From Actinomycetota bacterium (lineage in GTDB: Bacteria; Actinomycetota; Acidimicrobiia; Acidimicrobiales; Ilumatobacteraceae): a stretch of DNA of 6,356 bases. The notes under the pieces were generated by a model. It saw only the letters and a list, made by a program, of their open reading frames with translations, was not told the origin of the DNA and did no database searches. The stretch covers positions 1-6,356 of the forward strand of contig VERK01000131.1 in NCBI GenBank assembly GCA_018882725.1, in the 5' to 3' direction. The stretch's first letter is position 1. The number at the start of each line of letters is the position of its first letter. Below, in pieces: positions 1 through 5,761 of the stretch. The position numbers and the translations under genes were made by a program.

Positions 1-1150
1 GCTGGCGAGCGGTCACGCGCTCGCCTTCGACGGCAATGTAGGCCTGAAGGATTCCGGCGAAGGCCGATCGAACCTCGGTGTCTCCGACGAGTCCGATGAC
101 GGTTCCGACATCGACCCGGGCGCCCGCGCCCAGAGAGGTGGTCGGGGTGAACACGCCCGCCGACGGACTGACAACCAGTCGTTCGGTTGCGAACAGGTGC
201 TCGCCCTCCAACTGCGCAGCACCGGTCGGAGAAGCCGCGTTGACCCATTCGATGAACTTGTCGAGGTCGTCGGGAGTGGCCACCGAGATGGTGCGGGCCG
301 ACTCGAGGGTTCTCTTGGCCATACCGGTGAGAACTCCACCGGGTCCGAGTTCGGCGATGCCGGTGACACCGAGTTCGCCCATTGTGAGCAAGCAATGCTT
401 CCAGCGCACCGGGCTCGACAACTGAGCCGACAACAGTCCCGACCATTCGTCGCCCGAGGCGTGAGCCATGGCGTCGACGTTGCTGACGACCGGAACCTCG
501 GTGTCACGCGGCGCCGCATCAGCAATTGCTTGGCGCAGACGATCGCGAGCTGGTGTCATGAACGGTGTGTGGAACGCGCCGGCCACCTGAAGAGGCATGG
601 CCTTCTTCGCTCCGAGTTCCTTCGCGATCTCGGATGCGCGAGCGACTCCGTCGGGCGAGCCGGCGATCACCACTTGACCCGGTGCGTTGAAGTTGGCGAC
701 CCATACATCAGAGTCGGCGCGACGGCACGCGACTTCCACGAGTTCGTCATCGAGTCCGAGAACGGCCGCCATGGTTCCGGGATTGGCCTGGCCGGCCTCG
801 TGCATCGCGGCGGCGCGCTCGCTCACGAGTCGAACGCCGTCATCGAAGGCGAGGGCGCCCGCAGCGGTCAGGGCCGTGTACTCGCCGAGACTGTGGCCCG
901 CACAGAAACTGGGATCGACTCCGAGTCGTTCGACGGCATCGAGAACCATGAGGCTCGACACGAACGTCGTGAGTTGGGCGTTGCGGGTGTCGCGGAGATC
1001 CTCGGCGTCAGCGTCGAGCAGAAGATGCCCCACGTCACGGCCGGCGATGTCGGACGCCTCGGTCACCAATTCCCAACTCTCGTGTTCGACCCAGGGGCGA
1101 CCCATGCCGGGTCGCTGCGAACCCTGGCCGGGGAAGGTGAACGCGAGCAC
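1..1150 (-). CDS. fabD: Malonyl-CoA:ACP transacylase with C-terminal lipoyl-like extension (3' end outside window)
   Basis: Transfers the malonyl group from CoA to acyl carrier protein, feeding type II fatty-acid synthesis in the cytosol. I translated the minus strand from the GTG at 1150-1148; 383 codons are visible and there is no stop before the edge. Seen: PGQGSQ near the N-terminus (Q9, oxyanion hole), the nucleophile motif GHSLGEY (S87), R112 in SERAAAMHEAG (binds the malonyl carboxylate), NAPGQVVIAG (155-164), the catalytic histidine in GAFHTPFM (H194), and GPGGVLTGMAKR (269-280). The transacylase core therefore looks complete and active, and ends near residue 300, close to the roughly 309 residues of E. 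coli FabD. Residues about 320-383 add a second, glycine-rich beta domain resembling a biotinyl/lipoyl hammerhead without a modifiable lysine. The start is chosen because LAFTFPGQGSQ directly follows, as in the family; there is no ribosome binding site, but a -10-like hexamer sits six bases upstream. Genes downstream (other fab genes are typical) lie outside the window. Confidence 0.93.
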   Translation of the reverse strand, partial: MLAFTFPGQGSQRPGMGRPWVEHESWELVTEASDIAGRDVGHLLLDADAEDLRDTRNAQLTTFVSSLMVLDAVERLGVDPSFCAGHSLGEYTALTAAGALAFDDGVRLVSERAAAMHEAGQANPGTMAAVLGLDDELVEVACRRADSDVWVANFNAPGQVVIAGSPDGVARASEIAKELGAKKAMPLQVAGAFHTPFMTPARDRLRQAIADAAPRDTEVPVVSNVDAMAHASGDEWSGLLSAQLSSPVRWKHCLLTMGELGVTGIAELGPGGVLTGMAKRTLESARTISVATPDDLDKFIEWVNAASPTGAAQLEGEHLFATERLVVSPSAGVFTPTTSLGAGARVDVGTVIGLVGDTEVRSAFAGILQAYIAVEGERVTARQ

Positions 1151-1156
1151 GTCCGA

Positions 1157-1162
1157 ACGATA
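1157..1162 (-). promoter_or_regulatory. Candidate -10 element of fabD (leaderless start)
   Basis: On the minus strand TATCGT fits the TANNNT pattern of actinobacterial housekeeping -10 elements. It is followed by exactly six bases and then the GTG start, so transcription would begin at or next to the start codon. No convincing -35 hexamer is seen. This is an inference from pattern and spacing only. Confidence 0.4.
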
Positions 1163-1198
1163 ATCGGCTGGTCGATGGGGTCTCCGACTACTGGCAGG

Positions 1199-1204
1199 TA
1201 ACCT
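1199..1204 (+). promoter_or_regulatory. Candidate -10 element of the tRNA gene
   Basis: TAACCT matches TANNNT and ends nine bases before the first base of the mature tRNA, leaving room for a two- to three-base 5' leader. No clear -35 element is visible in the 20 bases upstream. The element lies in the short gap between the fabD start and the tRNA, so the two genes are transcribed divergently from the same roughly 60 bases. Confidence 0.35.
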
Positions 1205-1213
1205 CGTTCCCGC

Positions 1214-1289
1214 GCCCCGGTAGCCCAACGGCAGAGGCAGCGGCTTCAAACTCCGTACGGTGTGGGTTCGAATCCCACCCGGGGCACCA
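1214..1289 (+). tRNA. tRNA, class I shape, anticodon CAA by position (Leu-type codon UUG); identity uncertain
   Basis: A complete cloverleaf of 76 bases including an encoded CCA can be drawn. The acceptor stem is seven perfect G-C pairs (1214-1220 with 1279-1285), followed by discriminator A1286 and CCA at 1287-1289. The T stem is GTGGG/CCCAC (1262-1266, 1274-1278) around the standard loop TTCGAAT. The D stem has three pairs, GCC with GGC (1223-1225, 1236-1238), and a GG in the loop. The anticodon stem is 1240-1244 with 1252-1256, with a G-U pair at its base and a C-U mismatch next to the loop. The loop is TTCAAAC, which places CAA at 1247-1249. The variable loop is only five bases (1257-1261), whereas bacterial tRNA-Leu has a long variable arm. 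If the loop register shifted by one, the anticodon would read UCA. The gene looks intact in its acceptor and T arms; amino-acid identity is unsettled. Confidence 0.85.
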
Positions 1290-1292
1290 CAC

Positions 1293-1311
1293 TCAGGCTT
1301 CCCGAACCTGA
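1293..1311 (+). terminator. Small hairpin just after the tRNA (possible terminator or processing element)
   Basis: TCAGG-C-TT pairs with AACCTGA around the loop CCCG, giving a seven-pair stem with one bulged C, starting four bases after the tRNA CCA end. There is no following run of T, so intrinsic termination is doubtful. It also overlaps the place where a -35 element for the next gene would lie. Confidence 0.25.
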
Positions 1312-1315
1312 CTCA

Positions 1316-1321
1316 TAGACT
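1316..1321 (+). promoter_or_regulatory. Candidate -10 element of the small coiled-coil gene
   Basis: TAGACT fits TANNNT and ends six bases before the ATG at 1328, so the transcript would be leaderless or nearly so. No ribosome binding site precedes the ATG, which agrees with this reading. The -35 region is weak. Confidence 0.4.
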
Positions 1322-1327
1322 CCCGGC

Positions 1328-1615
1328 ATGGGACAGCGAATGATCGAGCGACGCCTCCGCGAGACGTCCGATCGCCTGCGTCGTCTGCGCGAAGAACTCC
1401 GCATTGTCGACGAACAGTTGGCCCATCTGAGCGACGAGGCCGACGATCTCGGCCTGCGGGCCCTGGTGTCGGAGACGCCGGGAGCGTCGGTCGAGTACCG
1501 CGAGGCTCGGCTGCACGCCGACGCCATGCGCACCCACCGCGAGCAGGTGGCGGCCGGAATCCAGGAATTGGAAGCCCGTCAGGATCAGCTGCTCGAAAAG
1601 TTGGCCCACGGCTGA
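1328..1615 (+). CDS. Small charged coiled-coil protein, function unknown
   Basis: A 95-residue protein that I do not recognise as a named family. It is rich in Arg, Glu and Leu, with two likely helical coiled-coil stretches: about residues 5-40 (leucines and hydrophobics at heptad-like spacing from RRLRETSDRL to HLSDEADDL) and about 55-93 (from SVEYREARLHADAM to QDQLLEKL). They are separated by a short segment containing VSETPGAS. This pattern suggests a helical hairpin that could dimerise. There is no signal peptide, membrane segment or cysteine. The ATG at 1328 is chosen because a -10-like element lies six bases upstream; a second ATG at 1340 is possible and would remove four residues. The codon use (G/C in third positions) matches its neighbours, which supports a real gene. 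It lies 63 bases before the response-regulator start and on the same strand, but no functional link can be read from the sequence. Confidence 0.75.
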   Translation: MGQRMIERRLRETSDRLRRLREELRIVDEQLAHLSDEADDLGLRALVSETPGASVEYREARLHADAMRTHREQVAAGIQELEARQDQLLEKLAHG

Positions 1616-1678
1616 ACACATCAGCGACCAGGCACGGCGAACCGGTCCCCGGACCCGGGCGTTTGGTTGAATGAGTTC

Positions 1679-2254
1679 GTGAGCATTCGCGTCGTCGTCG
1701 CCGAGGACGAGGCCATCATCCGCCTCGACCTCACGGAAACCCTCCAGGAAGAGGGGTACGACGTCGTCGGCGAAACGGGTCGCGGTGATCAGGCGCTCGA
1801 GCTCATTCGGTCGCTGCGACCCGACCTGGCGATTCTCGACGTGAAGATGCCGGGGATGGACGGTCTCGAAGTGGCCCGTCACATCGCCGACGAAAAGATC
1901 TGCGGCGTACTCGTTCTGACGGCGTTCTCGCAACGTGAGATCGTCGAACAGGCGCGTGACGCCGGTGCGCTGGCGTATCTCGTGAAGCCCTACCAGAAGA
2001 GCGACCTCATCCCGGCGATCGAAGTTGCCATCGGTCGATTTCGTGAGTTGCAGACCCTGTCGGGTCACGTCGACGCTCTGGGCGAACAGCTCGAAGCGCG
2101 AAAGATCATCGACCGCGCGAAGGGCCGCCTCATCGACGAGTTCGGCTACAAGGAACACGACGCGTTCGCATTCATCCAACGCACCGCGATGAAGGAACGC
2201 TCGCGTATGCGGGACGTCGCCGAGAAGATCCTGTCGGGCGAAGTGGTCCCGTGA
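1679..2254 (+). CDS. pdtaR: Response regulator with ANTAR RNA-binding output domain (PdtaR family)
   Basis: A two-component regulator that, in the known family, is phosphorylated by the histidine kinase PdtaS and acts on RNA as an antiterminator. Numbering from the GTG at 1679 gives 191 residues. The CheY-like receiver spans about 1-120, with acidic pocket E9/D10 in VVVAEDEAIIRLDL, phospho-acceptor D54 in LAILDVKMPGMDG, T81 in VLTAFSQRE and K103 in AYLVKPY. A short helical linker follows. The ANTAR domain covers about 132-187, with the family pattern ARKIIDRAKGRLIDEFG and later AFAFIQRTAMKERSRMRDVA. Order and sequence closely resemble M. tuberculosis Rv1626. The kinase gene is not in the window, as is usual for this system. 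A TTG at 1667 in the same frame would add four residues; neither start has a ribosome binding site. The stop overlaps the polA start by four bases, so the two are probably translationally coupled. Confidence 0.92.
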   Translation: MSIRVVVAEDEAIIRLDLTETLQEEGYDVVGETGRGDQALELIRSLRPDLAILDVKMPGMDGLEVARHIADEKICGVLVLTAFSQREIVEQARDAGALAYLVKPYQKSDLIPAIEVAIGRFRELQTLSGHVDALGEQLEARKIIDRAKGRLIDEFGYKEHDAFAFIQRTAMKERSRMRDVAEKILSGEVVP

Positions 2255-4926
2255 CCGCTGGCCGTCCGCGCCTTCTCCTCCTCGACGGCAATTCGCTCAC
2301 GTACCGCGCATTCTTCGGCTTGCCGACCGACATGGTCACGGCCAGTGGGCAGGTCACCAACGCGGTGTTCGGCTTCACGTCGATGCTGGTGACGATGTTG
2401 AAGGATCACCGACCCACCGGTCTGGTGGTCGCATTCGATCGTTCGGAGCCGACCTTCCGTCACGAGGCCGAACCCAAGTACAAGGCGCAACGCGAGTCGG
2501 CGCCCGACATCCTTCGACAGCAGCTCGGCATCGTCCGCGAGGTCCTGGCGGCCCTCGGAGTTCCTGCGATCGAGATTCCGGGATTCGAAGCCGATGACAT
2601 CATCGCCACGGTGGCCGACCGAGCAGTCGACGGCGGATTCGACGTCATGATCGTCACCGGCGACCGCGACAGTTATCAACTCGTCCGCGATCCACACGTT
2701 CGCGTTCTGTACAACCGACGAGGCGTCACCGACTACGCGCTCTACGACGAGGCCGGCATCCTCGAGAAGACTGGTGTCACTCCGCAGCAGTATCCGACGT
2801 ACGCGGCCTTACGAGGGGATCCGAGCGACAATCTTCCCGGCGTGCCGGGCGTGGGGGAGAAGACGGCCGCGAAGTTGGTGTCGAAGTACGGAACCCTCGA
2901 CGGCATCTTCGCTCACACCTCCGAGCAGACGCCCAAGTTGCGAAGCGCTCTGGAGGAGAACCAGGAATTGGCGCGACACAACGAGTTCCTCATGAAGTTG
3001 CGCCACGACGCCCCGGTTCAACTCGATTTGGCCGATGTACACATCACGCCGAACGAAGCCGAACTGCGCCGTTTGTTCGACTTCTTGGAGTTCAAGACGA
3101 TGTGGTCGCGTTTGCGCGGCGCTCTGGCGACAGCCGGTGTGGAGGCCGGCGTAGCGGCGGATCCGAACGAGGAGACCGCCCGGCAGAGCGTGCTCGACGT
3201 GTCGTACGCGGAAGCCGGATCAGCGAACGAAGTGGTCGCATTCCTCGCCGCCCACGACATGGTCGACGTCGCGGGAGCCTGGGACGGCGAGCCCGGTCGA
3301 TCGGACCTTCTCGGCGTTGCGCTCGCGGCCACCACGACGCTCTGGGTGCCACGTTCGTTGCTCGCTCATTCGAGCGTGGCCCAAGCGCTGTCGATTCATC
3401 GTGTGCGCGGTCACGACGTCAAGGCTCTCATGCGCTCCGGTCTGGCGATCGGTGTCGATCTGGCCGGTCTCGAACTCGACACCGCCATCGCGGCGTATCT
3501 GCTCGAACCGGGTTCGAACGACTATTCGATCGGGAGACTTCTTCTCGATCGCACCGATGTGTGTCTTCCCGACGTCGGCGCTCCTTCCGGCCAACTCGAT
3601 CTCGACGGATCGGCCACTAGTCCGGCGCAGGACGCGGCGGCCCGAGCCGCTGGAGTCGCACCGTTGGCGTCCGCGCTCGAGTCGTCCCTCGATTCCGAGG
3701 CGATGCGCCATCTCTACGTCGACATCGAGAATCCGCTGGTGCGAGTGCTGGCCAAGATGGAGCACGTCGGTATCGGCGTCGACGTCGAGCGTCTACGTGA
3801 GATCGGACGGCGTCTCACCTCCGAGGCCGAACGCCTCGGACAGGTCCTGCAAGAACTGGCCGGTGGGCCGTTCAATCCGAACTCACCGGCACAACTCGGG
3901 CGCATCCTGTTCGAGGAACGTGGCCTCACGCCGCCCAAGAAGACCAAGACCGGTTATTCCACCGATGCGGCCACGCTCGAAAAGTTGCGCGACGAGTGGC
4001 CCGAGTTCATCGATACTTTGCTGCGCTATCGCGAGTTCGAGAAGCTGCGCGGCACGTACGGCGAGGGACTCGTTGCCGAAGTTGCATCCGATGGCCGCAT
4101 CCACGCCACGTTCAATCAGACGGTCGCTCGGACAGGTCGCTTGTCGAGCGATCATCCGAATCTCCACAACATTCCGGTGCGCTCCGACGAGGGCCGCGTG
4201 TTCCGCGAAGCGTTCGTGCCGGCACCGGGTCACTCACTCCTGGTGGCCGACTACAACCAGATCGAACTGCGCTGCATCGCACACCTGGCCAACGACCCCG
4301 GTCTGATCGATGCGTTCCGAAGCGGACGCGACGTGCACCGAGCCACCGCAGCCCAAGTGTTCGGAGTCGACGAAGGCGACGTGAACTTCGATCAACGGTC
4401 GAAAGCCAAGATGGTGTCGTACGGCTTGGCCTACGGCATGGAGGCCTACGGACTCGCGCAGCGACTGGCCATTCCGGTCGGCGAAGCCGCCGAGATCCTC
4501 GATGCCTACTTCACCGCCTTCCCGAACGTGCGCGACTACATGGATCGCACCGTGGCCGAGGCTCGTCAGCGCGGATACACCGAAACGTTGTTCGGACGGC
4601 GTCGTCCGATTCCCGAACTTCTCAACGACAACTTCCGAATCCGCCAGGCCGGCGAGCGACAGGCGATGAACGCGGGGATCCAGGGTCTGGCCGCGGACAT
4701 CTTCAAGGTCGCACTCGTTCGTATCGACCGAGCCCTCGAAGAGACTCGACGTTCGAGCCGGCTCGTTATGCAGGTTCACGACGAAGTGATCGTGGAAGTG
4801 CCCGAGGGCGAACGGGACAGTGTCGGGCCACTCGTGATCGGACTCATGGAGGACGCCGCCGAACTCAGTGTGCCGCTGGCGGTCAACTTCGCATGGGGCG
4901 ATTCGTGGGCGGCGGCCAAGGGGTGA
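2251..4926 (+). CDS. polA: DNA polymerase I, proofreading domain inactive
   Basis: Fills gaps and removes RNA primers during lagging-strand synthesis and excision repair. The protein has 891 residues, against about 928 in E. coli. The N-terminal 5'-nuclease (about 1-300) has D12 in LLLLDGNS, D63 in AFDRSEP, the EADD cluster (113-116), TGDRDS (136-141) and a helix-3-turn-helix region at GDPSDNLPGVPGVGEKTA (189-206). The middle domain (about 310-490) is a degenerate 3'-5' exonuclease: the FDTET motif is replaced by sequence around VDVAGAW (338-344) and the last metal-binding aspartate region reads ARAAGVAP, while only D410 in LDTAIAAYLL remains. The polymerase domain is complete: motif A DYNQIELR (D667), motif B RSKAKMVSYGLAYG (R716, K720, Y724) and motif C QVHDEV (H843, D844, E845). 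Y724 occupies the position of E. coli F762. The start is the GTG inside the GTGA overlap with pdtaR; the stop overlaps the next gene in the same way. Confidence 0.97.
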   Translation: MTAGRPRLLLLDGNSLTYRAFFGLPTDMVTASGQVTNAVFGFTSMLVTMLKDHRPTGLVVAFDRSEPTFRHEAEPKYKAQRESAPDILRQQLGIVREVLAALGVPAIEIPGFEADDIIATVADRAVDGGFDVMIVTGDRDSYQLVRDPHVRVLYNRRGVTDYALYDEAGILEKTGVTPQQYPTYAALRGDPSDNLPGVPGVGEKTAAKLVSKYGTLDGIFAHTSEQTPKLRSALEENQELARHNEFLMKLRHDAPVQLDLADVHITPNEAELRRLFDFLEFKTMWSRLRGALATAGVEAGVAADPNEETARQSVLDVSYAEAGSANEVVAFLAAHDMVDVAGAWDGEPGRSDLLGVALAATTTLWVPRSLLAHSSVAQALSIHRVRGHDVKALMRSGLAIGVDLAGLELDTAIAAYLLEPGSNDYSIGRLLLDRTDVCLPDVGAPSGQLDLDGSATSPAQDAAARAAGVAPLASALESSLDSEAMRHLYVDIENPLVRVLAKMEHVGIGVDVERLREIGRRLTSEAERLGQVLQELAGGPFNPNSPAQLGRILFEERGLTPPKKTKTGYSTDAATLEKLRDEWPEFIDTLLRYREFEKLRGTYGEGLVAEVASDGRIHATFNQTVARTGRLSSDHPNLHNIPVRSDEGRVFREAFVPAPGHSLLVADYNQIELRCIAHLANDPGLIDAFRSGRDVHRATAAQVFGVDEGDVNFDQRSKAKMVSYGLAYGMEAYGLAQRLAIPVGEAAEILDAYFTAFPNVRDYMDRTVAEARQRGYTETLFGRRRPIPELLNDNFRIRQAGERQAMNAGIQGLAADIFKVALVRIDRALEETRRSSRLVMQVHDEVIVEVPEGERDSVGPLVIGLMEDAAELSVPLAVNFAWGDSWAAAKG

Positions 4927-5642
4927 GCCACTGGTTCGAGCCGCTGGCCGATCACATGGGTGAGGCGTACCTGCGGTACTCGTTCACCAAAGGAACGCGC
5001 CAAGAAGTCGATTTCCTGTGGGACGTACTCGAACTGGCGGCCGGCGCGCGAGTGCTCGACGTCGGATGTGGCCCGGGTCGCCACGCTCTCGAACTGGCTC
5101 GCCGCGGAGCGGTGGTTCACGGCATCGACATCGCTCAGAAGTTCGTCGAGATCGGGCGATCGGCCGCGGTCGCGGAGCGCCTCGACGTGACCTTCGAGCG
5201 CGGTGACGCACGTGACCTGCGTGTTCAGCCATCGCGGAACGCCGATGCCGCAGTGTGTCTGTGCCAGGGCGCGTTCGGCCTCATGACGGAGAACGGCGAC
5301 GACCAGCGAGTTCTGGACGGTTTGGTTCATCAGGTCCGGCCCGGCGGACTGCTCGCGTTGTCGGCGTTCAACGCGTATTTCGCGGTGAAGTATCACGACG
5401 AGGCCCGGTTCGACGCCGAGACAGGGGTGAGTCACGAGACCACCGAGATCCGTTCGCCGAGCGGGGAGGTGCGGTCGGCCGATCTCTGGACGGGTTGCTA
5501 CACGCCCCGAGAGTTGCGGTTGATGCTGGCCCGAGCCGGCGCCGACGTGGTCGACATCTGGGCCGTGGCCCCCGGCGAGTACCGCCGCGACGAACCCGAC
5601 ACCGAACACCCCGAGTTCCTGGTGCTGGCCCGCCGGGTCTGA
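4923..5642 (+). CDS. Class I SAM-dependent methyltransferase, substrate unknown
   Basis: A 239-residue protein starting at the GTG of the GTGA overlap with the polA stop. It shows the Rossmann-like SAM-binding fold in order: motif I VLDVGCGPGRHALELA (44-59), the acidic end of strand 2 in VHGIDIAQKFV (D69, binds the SAM ribose), RGDARDL (93-99) after strand 3, and strand 4 with following residues ADAAVCLCQGAFGLM (107-121). RPGGLLALSAFN (139-150) then forms strand 5. The C-terminal part ends in the usual antiparallel strands (EFLVLARRV). This fits the Methyltransf_11/25-type group, which acts on small molecules, but nothing in the sequence names the substrate. An open frame continues upstream to 3996 inside polA; the polA motifs show that stretch is a shadow, so the start is placed at 4923. 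The overlap implies coupled translation with polA. It may be a lipid, quinone or other small-molecule methyltransferase. Confidence 0.9.
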   Translation: MSHWFEPLADHMGEAYLRYSFTKGTRQEVDFLWDVLELAAGARVLDVGCGPGRHALELARRGAVVHGIDIAQKFVEIGRSAAVAERLDVTFERGDARDLRVQPSRNADAAVCLCQGAFGLMTENGDDQRVLDGLVHQVRPGGLLALSAFNAYFAVKYHDEARFDAETGVSHETTEIRSPSGEVRSADLWTGCYTPRELRLMLARAGADVVDIWAVAPGEYRRDEPDTEHPEFLVLARRV

Positions 5643-5665
5643 CAGGCGCGGGCCGCAGGTATCCT
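5639..5665 (+). promoter_or_regulatory. Candidate rpsA promoter
   Basis: CTGACA (5639-5644) resembles the TTGACA -35 consensus in five of six positions, and TATCCT (5660-5665) fits TANNNT. The spacer is 15 bases, slightly short of the usual 16-18. The -35 overlaps the methyltransferase stop codon. Transcription would start near 5672, giving a leader of about 60 to 90 bases before rpsA. Read-through from the upstream operon is equally possible. Confidence 0.4.
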
Positions 5666-5688
5666 GACCAGGTTCCCCTCCGGGAGCG

Positions 5689-5738
5689 CGTCCCTGTCCC
5701 TACAACGTCCCTGTCCGAAAGCGATTCTCCCTTGTCCG
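5689..5738 (+). repeat. Short direct repeats in the rpsA leader
   Basis: CGTCCCTGTCC occurs exactly twice, at 5689-5699 and 5706-5716, a 17-base period. A third, degenerate copy, CCCTTGTCCGA, lies at 5729-5738 or so. The second and third copies also share the following TCCGA. The repeats sit between the candidate promoter and the rpsA start, within the expected untranslated leader, or just reach the alternative TTG start at 5732. Their function is unknown; they could be a protein- or S1-binding site, or chance in a C-rich leader. Confidence 0.55.
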
Positions 5739-5744
5739 ATCTCC

Positions 5745-5753
5745 TCACCTCCT
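5745..5753 (+). other. Anti-Shine-Dalgarno-like sequence before rpsA ATG
   Basis: TCACCTCCT is identical to the conserved 3' end of bacterial 16S rRNA (the anti-Shine-Dalgarno stretch), and lies eight bases upstream of the ATG at 5762. A ribosome binding site would be the complement of this, so the ATG has no usable Shine-Dalgarno sequence. The match is seen directly; any regulatory meaning is inference. Confidence 0.4.
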
Positions 5754-5761
5754 CCAGCCCC

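Noticed and set aside
197..1201. Long plus-strand open frame of 334 codons opposite fabD
   Set aside because: The minus strand encodes an unmistakable FabD with all catalytic motifs; the plus frame has no recognisable domain and is a shadow caused by high GC.
1313..2179. Minus-strand open frame of 288 codons across the small gene and pdtaR
   Set aside because: It is antisense to a clear receiver-ANTAR protein and a coding-like small gene; the translation has no domain signature.
3317..4306. Plus-strand alternative frame of 329 codons within polA
   Set aside because: Arg/Ser/Pro-rich shadow translation overlapping conserved polA sequence in the proper frame.
3996..4922. Upstream extension of the methyltransferase frame inside polA
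   Set aside because: The region encodes the polA polymerase domain in another frame, the extension is Arg/Ser-rich without motifs, and the methyltransferase family begins at about the GTG at 4923.
4776..5609. Minus-strand open frame of 277 codons opposite the methyltransferase
   Set aside because: It is antisense to clear SAM-binding motifs and resembles the usual mirror frame of GC-rich genes.
5674..5685. Small hairpin TCCC-CTCC-GGGA in the rpsA leader
   Set aside because: Only four pairs and no T-run, so too weak to call a terminator or attenuator.
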